The notes below the pieces were generated by a model, which ran no database searches, was not told the origin of the DNA, and saw nothing but the letters and a program-made list of their open reading frames with translations. This document shows, piece after piece, positions 44,627-55,459 of a stretch of 64,000 nt of DNA (the stretch's first letter is position 1; the number at the start of each line of letters is the position of its first letter). This stretch comes from Ectobacillus sp. JY-23. Lineage in GTDB: Bacteria > Bacillota > Bacilli > Bacillales > Bacillaceae_G. The stretch covers positions 3,018,001 to 3,082,000 of the forward strand of contig NZ_CP095462.1 of the NCBI RefSeq assembly GCF_023022965.1, written 5' to 3'. Position numbers and translations under genes: made by a program.

Positions 44627-46039
44627 TTAAAAAGGTCCGTAATTAATGGCATGTGCAATAATTACGGCGATCAGTCCGATGACAAATTGAATCGCGACTA
44701 ATGGGAGAATCCACTTTGCCCATTTTGTCCAAGGGATACCCGCAATCGCCAAGCCTGCCATTAATGTACCGGCTGTTGGAAAAATAATATTTCCGATGCC
44801 ATCCGCGAAAGAGAACGAAAGAACAGCAGTTTGACGTGTGATATCAAGTAAATCTGCAAGTGGTGTCATAACTGGCATTGTCAGCATGGCATGTCCGCTA
44901 CCTGATGCTAAAATAAAGTGAATCAGTGTTTGGAATGTATACATACCAGTAACACTTAAGTAACCCGGTACATGTTTAATTGATTCAGAAACTTCGTATA
45001 GCATAGGGTCAACGATATGACCTTCATTCAAAACAACTAGAATGGCACGAGAAATACCGATAACCAAAGCACCGCTAATTAAAGCTGCAGAACCTTCTGT
45101 AAAGGATTTTACTGTGCGATCAATTGAAAGTTTACCGATGATAGCGATTACAATTGTTAAAATTACAAACAGAGAAGCAATTTCTGTGATATACCACTGA
45201 TATTTAATAACACCAAATGCTAGTACTACATAGTTTAGAAGAAAAGCTGCCAGAATCCATTTATGCTTTGCGCTCAAGGACGCTTTAGAAGTTAACAAAT
45301 CGTTTGCATCTTCAGTACGATATTTCCCGTAGAAACCTAAAGAAGGATTTTTCTTTACTTTCATCGCATAACGATAGACGAAAGTAACAGAAACAAGGTA
45401 AACTATCACAAATAAGGCAAGACGATAACCCATTCCTGAAAACGTAGGCAACTCTGCGATACCTTGTGCAATCCCTACTGTAAACGGATTCATAACTGCT
45501 GTTGTAAAACCGGCAGAAGCACCAACTAATACAATTGCTGTTCCTGTAATCGTATCAAAACCTAACGCTAAAGCTAGTGGAATTAATAAAGGAATATAAG
45601 CCAGAGTTTCTTCCGCCATTCCCATTAAAGAACCACCTGCAGCAAAAAATAGCATCATAACAGGGATTAATAGCTTTTCACGAGTTTGCAGTTTCGTCGC
45701 CATTGTTTTAATTAACACATCAACTGTGCCTGTTGCACTTAATACACCAAAAAATCCACCAATAATAAGTACAAAGAAGATAATATTAGCAGCTTCCACC
45801 ATACCTGTATGAATTGACTTTGTCATATCAAATAATCCGACTGGTGTAGAGTCAATCCATTTAAAAGAGTTTGGATCAACTGTAGTGCGGCCGTCTTGTT
45901 CAATACGCGTATACTCACCTGCAGGTAAAATATAGGTTAGTAGTGTCGCGATAACAAGCATGCCGAGCAGTAAAGCAAAAACGTTCAATTTCCATTCTCT
46001 TTTACGTTTTGGTTCTGTAACGATTACTTCTTGCTTCAT
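44627..46039 (-). CDS. YfcC-family transporter, probable beta-aspartyl dipeptide or amino acid carrier
   Basis: The 470-residue product has about 12 transmembrane segments and YfcC/DcuC-type features: LTYILPAGEYTRI at the first helix, FFVLIIGGFFGVLSATGTVD, GMAEETLAYIPLLIPLALALG and FTTAVMNPFTVGIAQ. Family members carry amino acids, dicarboxylates or peptides. AGGAGAG precedes ATG 46039. It is the first gene of the unit under a -24/-12 promoter, so it most likely imports the substrate of IadA, which is inferred from position. Confidence 0.85.
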   Translation of the reverse strand: MKQEVIVTEPKRKREWKLNVFALLLGMLVIATLLTYILPAGEYTRIEQDGRTTVDPNSFKWIDSTPVGLFDMTKSIHTGMVEAANIIFFVLIIGGFFGVLSATGTVDVLIKTMATKLQTREKLLIPVMMLFFAAGGSLMGMAEETLAYIPLLIPLALALGFDTITGTAIVLVGASAGFTTAVMNPFTVGIAQGIAELPTFSGMGYRLALFVIVYLVSVTFVYRYAMKVKKNPSLGFYGKYRTEDANDLLTSKASLSAKHKWILAAFLLNYVVLAFGVIKYQWYITEIASLFVILTIVIAIIGKLSIDRTVKSFTEGSAALISGALVIGISRAILVVLNEGHIVDPMLYEVSESIKHVPGYLSVTGMYTFQTLIHFILASGSGHAMLTMPVMTPLADLLDITRQTAVLSFSFADGIGNIIFPTAGTLMAGLAIAGIPWTKWAKWILPLVAIQFVIGLIAVIIAHAINYGPF

Positions 46040-46105
46040 AACCTCTCTCCTTTTGTCTATTTAGTAAGATTGGGTAATGTAAGAGTCCCCTTCGCTTAAT
46101 GTATA

Positions 46106-46122
46106 AGCAAATTGCGTGCCAA
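46106..46122 (-). promoter_or_regulatory. Sigma-54 promoter of the transporter-iadA-aspA operon
   Basis: The minus strand reads TTGGCAC-GCAAT-TTGC-T, an almost perfect -24/-12 element, 68 bases upstream of ATG 46039. The divergent gene is a sigma-54 activator. Confidence 0.85.
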
Positions 46123-46237
46123 TTCTAGTAGGGTTTAATTTTAAAGAATTTTAAGAAAAATAATGCAATTTTAGGTTTTTTTCGGTTGTTTTTGGGTGTT
46201 ATAATGAAACCAATTATATGCAGAAAGGTGTTTTCGC

Positions 46238-48304
46238 ATGAAGAAATCGCTTGTTTTGATTGCCGGTAGTGTTAAGACGAGAGAAGCCTTACATCATCAA
46301 TTAAAGCAACTGCTAGGAGATTATATTTCTATTAATAGTTATGCAATCGACGAGGGAATTGCCTGGCCGCTAACAGCAGATGTCGTTTTGTATTCATCTG
46401 AAGTTGTGAAATTTGAAGCAAATCGAAAACTGGTAATAGAAACAAATCATAGTATGGTTGGCAAACGAACATTGCATCATGAATATATTGATTTACTATT
46501 ACGAATTCCAAGTGGCCGCAGAGTATTAGTTGTCAACGATGACTATGATGCGGCGGTAGAGCTCATTCAATCCTTATATAGACTTGGTATTGATCATATT
46601 GAGTTTTTTCCGTTTAAAAAAGAGCAGGTATTCTATGAGGATATATACATCGCAATTTCTCCAGGTGAGGCTCATCTTGCACCTCCTTATATGAAAGAAG
46701 TTATTGATATAGGCGTACGGTTATTTGATATGACCACAGTGTTAGAGATTGTGAAAGATTGTGGTCTAGATGAAAGTATTTCTGTTATTATTTCCGATCG
46801 TTATATTCGTAATATTATTGAATTACAGCGCAAACTCATGGAGGCAGAGCAGCTTACGAAACGTGTAAATGAACATATCCAGAATGTAGTTGATACAGTT
46901 GATGATGGTATATTGGCTATTGATGCGAATGAAATCATTACAGTATTTAACAAGGGAATGGAAGCTATTCTTCGGGTACCTATGGAACAAGCGATAGGTC
47001 AACCAATCTCTCGTATCTTGCCGCAGCGGGAAATCGTAGAATTTATTCGAACCGGAATAGAGGACAATAAGTACTTTAATATGAATGGAGTGGACAGCGT
47101 TGTATTTCGTTTTCCAATGCTGCAGGAAAATCGAATTGTAGTAACGTTTAAGAGTGTAAGCCAAGCGTTTGAAATAGAAAAAACAGCTCAAAGAGAATTT
47201 CGAAATCAAGGCTTTGTGGCGAAATATAGCTTTGAAGATATTATTGGTGAGCACGCTTCCTTAATTGCCTGTAAGCAAGTTGCGAAAAAGCTGGCTTTAT
47301 CCAATCATCCCATTTTGATTCAAGGAGAGACGGGAACGGGCAAAGAGTTGTTTGCGCATGCTATACATAAACAGTCAAACCGAAAAAATGGTCCGTTTGT
47401 TGCTGTGAATTGTAGTGCATTTACTGAGAGTTTATTAGAGAGTGAATTATTTGGCTACGAAGAAGGTACATTCACAGGTGCAAAAAAGGGTGGTAAAAAG
47501 GGACTATTTGAGCTTGCTGATAATGGTACGATATTTCTCGATGAAATTGGCGATATCAGCTTGCATGTACAGTCGCATCTCTTGCGGGTTTTACAGGAGC
47601 AGGAGATACGAAGAGTGGGAGGCAGAAAAATTATCCCAATTAATGTGCGTGTTATTGCTGCCACTAACAAGAACATTCAAAAGAAAATAGAAGACGGTTC
47701 GTTTCGTTCGGATTTATTTTATCGGTTAAATGTATTGGGATTTCATATTCCCTCATTACGTCTTCGCCAACAGGACATTCCCCTTCTCATTAGGCACTTT
47801 ATTTCAAAAAGCGGCAGGTGGATTAGTGTCGAAGAAGAGGTCATGCAAACGATGATGGAGCATAACTGGCCGGGGAATATACGTGAATTAAAAGGTGTAC
47901 TTGATTATATGCTGGCGGTGTCTGATGGCCGAAGTATTACACCGAAAGATGTGCCGGGAGATCGGTTTCATAGCTCAGAGCAATCACGTGCACTTTGGCA
48001 TACTGAGTATAATTTTGCAAAAACGGTGCTTGAGATGCGTGAACACTTATGTATATTAGAAACGATTAAACGTTGTAATGATGCAGGAAAAGCTGCAAGC
48101 AGAGAATATATCTCATTGCAAAGCATGGAATATGATGCCTTTCTCTCTCCGCAGCAGGTTCGCCTTCGCTTAACGCACTTGCAGGAGGAGGGCTTTGTGG
48201 TAAAAGGAAAAGGACGTGCAGGAACGAAAATTACGTCTGCAGGTGTGGACTATTTACGCTTTTTAAAAACACAGCAGCATACAACTTCAACCATATCAAC
48301 ATAA
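46238..48304 (+). CDS. Sigma-54-dependent transcriptional activator
   Basis: The 688-residue regulator has an N-terminal effector region (aa 1-200, no named family; some resemblance in layout to PrpR), a PAS domain (about 215-320), an AAA+ domain (about 335-580) and an atypical C-terminus. The AAA+ domain shows GETGTGKELFAHAIH, GTFTGAKKGG (a T for A change in the sigma-54-contact loop), FLDEIGDI and RVGGRK. The C-terminal 90 residues look like a winged helix (LSPQQVRLRLTHLQEEGFVVKGKG) instead of the usual Fis-type helix-turn-helix. AGAAAGGTG precedes ATG 46238. It lies between two -24/-12 promoters and should activate both. Confidence 0.9.
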   Translation: MKKSLVLIAGSVKTREALHHQLKQLLGDYISINSYAIDEGIAWPLTADVVLYSSEVVKFEANRKLVIETNHSMVGKRTLHHEYIDLLLRIPSGRRVLVVNDDYDAAVELIQSLYRLGIDHIEFFPFKKEQVFYEDIYIAISPGEAHLAPPYMKEVIDIGVRLFDMTTVLEIVKDCGLDESISVIISDRYIRNIIELQRKLMEAEQLTKRVNEHIQNVVDTVDDGILAIDANEIITVFNKGMEAILRVPMEQAIGQPISRILPQREIVEFIRTGIEDNKYFNMNGVDSVVFRFPMLQENRIVVTFKSVSQAFEIEKTAQREFRNQGFVAKYSFEDIIGEHASLIACKQVAKKLALSNHPILIQGETGTGKELFAHAIHKQSNRKNGPFVAVNCSAFTESLLESELFGYEEGTFTGAKKGGKKGLFELADNGTIFLDEIGDISLHVQSHLLRVLQEQEIRRVGGRKIIPINVRVIAATNKNIQKKIEDGSFRSDLFYRLNVLGFHIPSLRLRQQDIPLLIRHFISKSGRWISVEEEVMQTMMEHNWPGNIRELKGVLDYMLAVSDGRSITPKDVPGDRFHSSEQSRALWHTEYNFAKTVLEMREHLCILETIKRCNDAGKAASREYISLQSMEYDAFLSPQQVRLRLTHLQEEGFVVKGKGRAGTKITSAGVDYLRFLKTQQHTTSTIST

Positions 48305-48335
48305 AAAGGAAGCCGTTAGTTGGCTTCCTTTTTGT
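48303..48335. terminator. Bidirectional terminator between regulator and cyanophycinase gene
   Basis: aaaaaggaagcc / ggcttccttttt lies between convergent genes. Confidence 0.9.
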
Positions 48336-48338
48336 ATA

Positions 48339-49403
48339 TTACGGCGTATTTCCGCCGTATACATTGCCCGTGGAGGAGGTAATGACGCCGTTATTTACGT
48401 TTAACGTATATGGCAATCCGCCATTTCCAGTCCACGTCGTTAAATTGAATGTGCTTCCGTGAAACAATTTGTAGATTGAAACATTTCTAAAAGTAAGTGG
48501 AGAACCACTTTGACAAACAAGCGGTGCTTCATTTGATTTTGCCATGTAAACACCTGGGTTTACAGCGCCTGGTTGTGTTACAACTTTTGCTGTACCATCT
48601 TTTTCAATTAATAGTGCCGATTTTTCGTTTACTGCAATGCCTTTTGCAGTTGCTGCAGTTTCTTCGCCGTCTTGAATATTACGTGCTATAAAGGTTAAAA
48701 ATCTGCCCATGCGATCACGTTGTTCAAAATGTGTGTCAGTTTGGATATTGTGATTGACTGATGTTTGAATTAAGTAGTCTGTAAAAGAAATGAGAGAGCT
48801 GTAAGGGTTATTGAGTGCTGTCGTGGAATCAAGTGTTGTCGAACCGGCTGAGATAGAATCGTAAATATGATCGCCTTGAATCATTGTACCCGCACTTGTG
48901 CCGCCGAACGGGATGTTTTGAATGCGGTTATTTAACGCTGTAAGAGCTGGCGTTCCTTCTAAAAAGTTAACATAATCAGCTTGATTGCCGCCAGCAAAGA
49001 AGATGGCCTCCGCTTTATTAATTTTGTCAATAACAGCAGAATCTGAACCCGCATTGTTTAAGTTTGTGACAATCAAAGTGCTAACCGAGTTCAATGGTTT
49101 GCCAATAGATTGTGCGAGATCATACACGTATTGATTGTAAGCATCTGTTCCTGTTGCTCGAATGATAAGAAAATCACCGCCGTTTGCCTTTTCAATCATC
49201 CATTTAAAAGCTTCGTCTACGTCCGTACTTCCTCCCATCATCACTTGTCCGAATGTAGTGGTAGGTGAAACGTTTGTAGTACTTCCGACGGTGTAAAGCT
49301 TGTAATTTGCAGCAGCGGAAGCTGGTAAAGAAGGGGCCACAAGGGCGGCAGCAGACAAAGCAGCAATCACTGTGTGTTTAAAGCGAGTAAAGCGTTTTTT
49401 CAT
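48339..49403 (-). CDS. Secreted cyanophycinase-like S51 peptidase
   Basis: Cyanophycinases cleave multi-L-arginyl-poly-L-aspartate to beta-Asp-Arg dipeptides. The frame extends to 49481, but ATG 49403 has GAGGAGG and begins a Sec signal peptide (MKKRFTRFKHTVIAALSAAA, cut after ASA). The mature enzyme shows the S51 fold landmarks MMGGSTDVDEAF, IFFAGGNQADYVNFLEG, the nucleophile elbow GGTSAGTM with the catalytic Ser, and DTHFEQRDRMGRF. The C-terminal 100 residues form an added beta-rich domain (ALLIEKDG, GVYMAKSNEAP). The GNQADY and DTHFEQRDR segments fit cyanophycinases better than dipeptidase E. A near-perfect sigma-54 promoter precedes it, linking it to the iadA operon. Confidence 0.8.
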   Translation of the reverse strand: MKKRFTRFKHTVIAALSAAALVAPSLPASAAANYKLYTVGSTTNVSPTTTFGQVMMGGSTDVDEAFKWMIEKANGGDFLIIRATGTDAYNQYVYDLAQSIGKPLNSVSTLIVTNLNNAGSDSAVIDKINKAEAIFFAGGNQADYVNFLEGTPALTALNNRIQNIPFGGTSAGTMIQGDHIYDSISAGSTTLDSTTALNNPYSSLISFTDYLIQTSVNHNIQTDTHFEQRDRMGRFLTFIARNIQDGEETAATAKGIAVNEKSALLIEKDGTAKVVTQPGAVNPGVYMAKSNEAPLVCQSGSPLTFRNVSIYKLFHGSTFNLTTWTGNGGLPYTLNVNNGVITSSTGNVYGGNTP

Positions 49404-49450
49404 ACATTTGTTCCTCCTCTGAATAAAGTGTTGATTACAACTTTTACTTA

Positions 49451-49467
49451 TGCAAGTACCGTGCCAA
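49451..49467 (-). promoter_or_regulatory. Sigma-54 promoter of the cyanophycinase-like gene
   Basis: The minus strand reads TTGGCAC-GGTAC-TTGCA, a consensus -24/-12 element, 48 bases upstream of ATG 49403. Confidence 0.87.
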
Positions 49468-49660
49468 AACTGAAAATTCAAAATTTACAGTGAATTAAAG
49501 GGGAGATGGTGTTTTAGGGGTTGTTTAAGGTTGTTATTTGAAACAGAAATGAACCTTATATAGCCTGCAAGACGACTTGAGGAAAAGAAAAGGAGGGAAT
49601 ATGGTATACATAAGCGTATTAAATGTAATAACTCACTACTATAGAAAGAAGAGGAATAAA

Positions 49661-50434
49661 ATGATTCAATCATTTAAACTTATACCAAGTGCAGCAGGCA
49701 GGAAAATGCCCGTATATATGTTTCAAATTGATGATCTTTTGCTCGATACAGGACCGAGAAGTGTAGAAAAGCAAGTACGTTCTATCGTAAAAGATATCCA
49801 TATTACGCGTGTCATTCATACGCATCATCACGAAGACCACACTGGGAATAGCGCATGGATACAGAAGGAATACAATTTGCCTCAATGGATTCATCCTGTA
49901 GGAGTATCTATGTGTCAAAGGGCAACGAGATTGCCTTTTTATAGGGCTTTCATGTGGCATAACCGAGATGCTTTCTTTCCAACGCCTTTAGAGGCTGAGT
50001 ATGTTGAAACAGACTGTTATCGATTTAAGGTTGTTCATACTCCAGGACACGCAGAAGATCATATTGTGCTTATCGACGAGGGGAAGGCAATTTGTTTTAC
50101 TGGAGACTTATACTTATTTCATTCACCCGTTTCTAATTTTTCATTTGAATCTGTACCTGAGATCATTAGGTCTTTAGATAAAGTGCTGGCATATTCTTTT
50201 CAAGATATCTACTGCTCTCATCGCGGTTATATCAGAAACGGGCGGAAGTTATTAGAACGAAAGCATGCGTATTTATTAGAACTTCAAGAGTGTGTTTTAC
50301 AAGCTTTTCAGGCAGGAAAATCACCAAAACAAATTCGGAAGGAATTACTTCCGAAAAGTAGATGGTTTCAATATATATCATTTTTCGAAAATTCATCTAC
50401 ACACACAGTGAAATCCATTTTAAAAGAATTATAG
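49661..50434 (+). CDS. Metallo-beta-lactamase-fold hydrolase
   Basis: The frame opens at ATG 49577, but ATG 49661 has AAGAGGAA and begins MIQSFKLIP, the start of the domain. Zinc ligands are visible in HTHHHEDHTGN, HTPGHAEDHIVL, FTGDLYLFH and CSHRGYI. The C-terminal 60 residues are helical. No signal peptide is present. The role is unknown; the gene is divergent from the cyanophycinase-like gene and ends 12 bases from a convergent neighbour. Confidence 0.85.
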   Translation: MIQSFKLIPSAAGRKMPVYMFQIDDLLLDTGPRSVEKQVRSIVKDIHITRVIHTHHHEDHTGNSAWIQKEYNLPQWIHPVGVSMCQRATRLPFYRAFMWHNRDAFFPTPLEAEYVETDCYRFKVVHTPGHAEDHIVLIDEGKAICFTGDLYLFHSPVSNFSFESVPEIIRSLDKVLAYSFQDIYCSHRGYIRNGRKLLERKHAYLLELQECVLQAFQAGKSPKQIRKELLPKSRWFQYISFFENSSTHTVKSILKEL

Positions 50435-50446
50435 TAAACAGGAGTG

Positions 50447-51094
50447 TCACTTAACAGATGCAGTACGAGACTCCTTGCTTCTAAGTTGTTTTTCAAGAAC
50501 AGTCATATGTTTTTGAACTTTATCCGCATAGGAGAAATCACCAAAGCAGTATGGATATCGGAAATTAGCCATAGAGCCGCCGCATGTATATAAATCAGGT
50601 CGATTGTCTACTTGCATTTTAGAGTAGGCTTTAGCAAGCTCTTGCGTATGCTGGGTACCATTATCTGCGATGTAAATAATATAGCCAGGGCCCATATTAT
50701 AGCTTTGTACAATTGTGTTTAAATCTACATGGTGTTTTCGACCAAGCTTGTACATTTGTTGAAAATGAAAGACACCTTGCGAGATGCTTTGCTGTGGATT
50801 TTGAATAGCGTTGCGCTTCAGACCAGCTGATTCTGAAGATTGCATCGGATCTAAGCCCTCGCCTTTACTCTCTTGATACATAATTGCTAATAAAAGCGGG
50901 GTGAATTCGCTTAAGTTATATTTGGTTAATTCATTTTTAATGTCTGTTTCATATGTTAATACTTTATCTGTATGACTTGGTAAAAACGTTGTAAAATAAT
51001 CGTTTAATTTATGTTTTATATCAGGCTTTGCTAGCAATAAAATAAACGGAAATGAAAGTAGCATGAGTAAAGAGAATAGTATTCTTCTCAACAT
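50447..51094 (-). CDS. Lysozyme-like (CwlT N-terminal type) muramidase
   Basis: ATG 51175 opens the frame, but ATG 51094 has GGAGG and begins MLRRILFSLLMLLSFPFILL, a signal anchor. The domain shows PLLLAIMYQESKGEGLDPMQSSES with the catalytic-type Glu (read as LAIMYQESKGEGLDPMQSSE), GVFHFQQM, SYNMGPGYI and RYPYCFGDFSYADKV. This matches the lysozyme-like family seen in CwlT and conjugative-element proteins. It is likely extracellular and cleaves peptidoglycan. Confidence 0.85.
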   Translation of the reverse strand: MLRRILFSLLMLLSFPFILLLAKPDIKHKLNDYFTTFLPSHTDKVLTYETDIKNELTKYNLSEFTPLLLAIMYQESKGEGLDPMQSSESAGLKRNAIQNPQQSISQGVFHFQQMYKLGRKHHVDLNTIVQSYNMGPGYIIYIADNGTQHTQELAKAYSKMQVDNRPDLYTCGGSMANFRYPYCFGDFSYADKVQKHMTVLEKQLRSKESRTASVK

Positions 51095-51225
51095 TATTCT
51101 GCCATTCCTCCAGTGATAAGATAATGAGTTGTTTCTCTTTCCTATCGTATCATAAATAGAAGGGATAGTTGACAAGGGATGCTAGAAAAAAGTAAGGAAT
51201 AATTGGAAGTTAAAGCATTCAAGCA

Positions 51226-51252
51226 AAAAACCTTCGCCCAGCGACGAAGGTT
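51226..51252 (-). terminator. Terminator of the efflux operon
   Basis: On the minus strand, aaccttcgtcg / cgaaggtt is followed by T6. Confidence 0.75.
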
Positions 51253-51258
51253 TAACGA

Positions 51259-52902
<1,644 letters not shown>

Positions 52903-53340
52903 TTACTCTTCTTCCATCATCAGATGCACCAGCTTTTCGTAAATAGCTGCTATTGTAGCTAGATCCGTTTCATCTAAATGAGAAAAGTAACGGTTAATAA
53001 TCGCTTTTCTGGCTTCTAGAACTTGTTGAAACGTATGATTTCCTTGCGCCGTAAGACGAATGTTGACAACCCGTCGGTCCTTTGTATCATGCTCTCGCAT
53101 AACAAGCTCGTTTTGTTCCAGCCTATCCACCATAAAGGTAACAGCACTAGGTTTTACACCCATTTCTTCCGCTAATTCAGAAATCTTACAGCTGCCTTTT
53201 TTCTTTAAAAAGCCGATAACAAATAATTGAGTGGGTGTAATCCTGTGCTCTTGAATGCTTGCCTGCATCTGCGGCTGTAACTTTTGAAACATAACATGCA
53301 GCGCAGTGTGAATGCGTTGTAGATAAGAATGGTTATCCAT
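52903..53340 (-). CDS. MarR-family transcriptional regulator
   Basis: GTG 53352 opens the frame; ATG 53340 with AAAGGTG is the better start (MDNHSYLQRIH). The winged helix shows LFVIGFLKKKGSCKISELAE, KPSAVTFMVDRLEQNELVMR and DRRVVNIRLTAQG. AT-rich inverted repeats just upstream (TTTAAT... and ...TTAAA near 53360-53400) may be its operator. It should control the efflux gene downstream, and perhaps the divergent operon. Confidence 0.9.
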   Translation of the reverse strand: MDNHSYLQRIHTALHVMFQKLQPQMQASIQEHRITPTQLFVIGFLKKKGSCKISELAEEMGVKPSAVTFMVDRLEQNELVMREHDTKDRRVVNIRLTAQGNHTFQQVLEARKAIINRYFSHLDETDLATIAAIYEKLVHLMMEEE

Positions 53341-53563
53341 ATGTTTAATCACCTTTAAAATTTATTTAATATAAATATATAACATAGTTAAATATAAGTG
53401 TTGTATAAATAAATGTCAATTTCTGAATTTGTCGAAGCTACCTTTTTATCTATAAATATATTTATGTATTATTTAATATTTACTAATTTGTATTATTGGT
53501 TTGTTGGGGCTACAATAAGTTTCGTAAGCTACATGAAAGACAATTAACAAGGAGGAATTACCC

Positions 53564-54226
53564 ATGAAAAAACATATATTAATGGTTGTTACAACAGCAG
53601 ATAAAATGAACGAAGATCACCCAACAGGACTTTGGCTTTCCGAGTTCGGTGAAGCGTATGTAGAATTCGCGAAAAAAGGTTTTGATATCACAGTAGCAAG
53701 TCCGCTTGGCGGCAAAGCACCTGTAGATGCTCGTAGTTTAGAAGGTGATGTACCGCAGGAGATTTTAGATACAGCTAAGCACCTAGAAAATACAATGAAG
53801 CTAGAGGATATTAAAGACGCTTCTCAGTTTGACGCGATTTTCTTACCAGGTGGACACGGTACAATGTTTGATCTACCAGACAACGCTAAGCTACAGGCTT
53901 TAATCAGAGAATTGTATGAGGCAGATAAAGTGGTAGCAGCTGTATGTCACGGTCCTGCTGGTTTAGTAGGTGTTACGCTATCTGATGGTACACCTTTAGT
54001 AGCAGGCAAAAAGGTTGCTGCGTTTACAGACGAAGAAGAAAGAGAAACAACATTGGATCGCTTTATGCCATTCCTATTGGAAAGTCGTCTTCGTGAGTTA
54101 GGTGCTGAAATGGTTGTTGCACCAAATTGGTCCAACAATGTACAAGCTGATGGATATTTGATCACAGGTCAAAATCCACAATCTACAGTTAGTGTGGCAG
54201 AAGCGGTTATTAACAAATTAAGCTAA
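53564..54226 (+). CDS. DJ-1/PfpI-family class I glutamine amidotransferase-like protein
   Basis: The 220-residue protein belongs to the Hsp31-like branch: DEHPTGLWLSEFGEAYVEF-like start (here EDHPTGLWLSEFGEAYVEF), AIFLPGGHGTMFDLP and nucleophile AAVCHGPAGLVGV. Such proteins act as glyoxalase III or deglycase-type stress enzymes. AAGGAGG precedes ATG 53564. A terminator-like hairpin lies before the next gene, so partial readthrough to the alcohol dehydrogenase is likely. Confidence 0.88.
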   Translation: MKKHILMVVTTADKMNEDHPTGLWLSEFGEAYVEFAKKGFDITVASPLGGKAPVDARSLEGDVPQEILDTAKHLENTMKLEDIKDASQFDAIFLPGGHGTMFDLPDNAKLQALIRELYEADKVVAAVCHGPAGLVGVTLSDGTPLVAGKKVAAFTDEEERETTLDRFMPFLLESRLRELGAEMVVAPNWSNNVQADGYLITGQNPQSTVSVAEAVINKLS

Positions 54227-54237
54227 TTTATTATAAA

Positions 54238-54270
54238 AGCCTGTAGCTTATCAGTTGCAGGCTTCTTTAA
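54238..54270 (+). terminator. Terminator-like hairpin after the DJ-1 gene
   Basis: aagcctgtagctta and the following ttgcaggctt pair around tcag; a short T-rich tract follows. Confidence 0.6.
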
Positions 54271-54283
54271 TGGAGGAATCATC

Positions 54284-55447
54284 ATGGAAAACTTTCGATT
54301 TCATAACCCGACAAAGTTGATTTTCGGTAAAGGGCAGTTAGAAGCGCTTAAAACAGAAGTGCCTCTATATGGAAAACGTGTACTTTTATTGTACGGAGGT
54401 GGAAGCATCAAGCGGAGCGGCTTGTATGACCAAGTACAGACTTTACTTGCAGAAGCAGATCTATTTGTGGTAGAGCTTGGCGGCGTAGAACCAAATCCAC
54501 GTGTATCTACAGTCAACAAAGGAATTTCTTTAATCAAAGAAAACAATCTGGACTTTATTTTAGCTGTGGGCGGCGGAAGTGTCATTGATTGTGCAAAAGC
54601 CATCGCAGCAGGTAGCCATTATGATGGTGATGTGTGGGATATTGTAACGAAGAAAGTGATTCCTACTTCAGCGGTTCCAATTGGCACTGTTCTTACCCTT
54701 GCTGCAACCGGCTCTGAAATGAACGGAGGTTCGGTTATTACCAATTGGGAGCAAAATGATAAGCGCTCTTTCGGTTCTATTCATACGTATCCAAAATTCA
54801 GTATTTTAGATCCGCAGTTAACATTCACTGTACCACGCGACCAAACAATTTACGGCATTGTAGACATTATGTCTCATGTACTTGAGCAATATTTCCATGC
54901 TTCAGAAAATGCACCGCTGCAAGAGCGTATTGGAGAATCCATTTTACGCACTGTGATGGAAGTGGCGCCTAAGCTAGTGAATGATTTAGAGAACTATGCT
55001 TACCGTGAAGCTATTATGTTAAATGGTACATTTGCTTTAAATGGTATTTTATCTATGGGCGTGAAAACGGACTGGGCGACACATATGATGGAGCATGCAG
55101 TCTCAGCTGTATACGATATTCCGCATGGCGGTGGCTTGGCCATTTTGTTCCCGCACTGGATGGAGTATGTGGCAGCCACAAAACCAGAAAAAGTGGCGCA
55201 GCTTGGGGTACGTGTATTTGATTTGCACGCAGAAGAGAAAACAGAAACTGAGCTTGCAGCTGAAACGGTAGCTGCATTGCGTGCCTTCTGGACTTCCATC
55301 GATGCGCCGCAAAAACTAGCGGATTATAATATTAATGACGAGCAATTGGATTTGATGGCAGAGCGTGCTATGGTAGCACCTACAATTGGTAACTATGTAC
55401 CCCTTACGAAAAAAGATGTGCGCGAGATTTTAAAACGAGCATTATAA
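54284..55447 (+). CDS. Iron-containing NAD(P)H-dependent alcohol dehydrogenase
   Basis: The 387-residue protein is a group III dehydrogenase of the YugJ/YqhD branch: [58 protein letters not shown] and metal-binding [20 protein letters not shown]. It reduces aldehydes such as methylglyoxal or butanal. AATGGAGG precedes ATG 54284. The ABM gene follows after 12 bases. Confidence 0.93.
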   Translation: MENFRFHNPTKLIFGKGQLEALKTEVPLYGKRVLLLYGGGSIKRSGLYDQVQTLLAEADLFVVELGGVEPNPRVSTVNKGISLIKENNLDFILAVGGGSVIDCAKAIAAGSHYDGDVWDIVTKKVIPTSAVPIGTVLTLAATGSEMNGGSVITNWEQNDKRSFGSIHTYPKFSILDPQLTFTVPRDQTIYGIVDIMSHVLEQYFHASENAPLQERIGESILRTVMEVAPKLVNDLENYAYREAIMLNGTFALNGILSMGVKTDWATHMMEHAVSAVYDIPHGGGLAILFPHWMEYVAATKPEKVAQLGVRVFDLHAEEKTETELAAETVAALRAFWTSIDAPQKLADYNINDEQLDLMAERAMVAPTIGNYVPLTKKDVREILKRAL

Positions 55448-55459
55448 GGAGGCGATGAT

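Noticed and set aside
50434..50500. Terminator between the MBL-fold gene and the lysozyme-like gene
   Set aside because: aggagt/actcct can pair but the loop is long, no T-run follows, and most of it lies in coding sequence.
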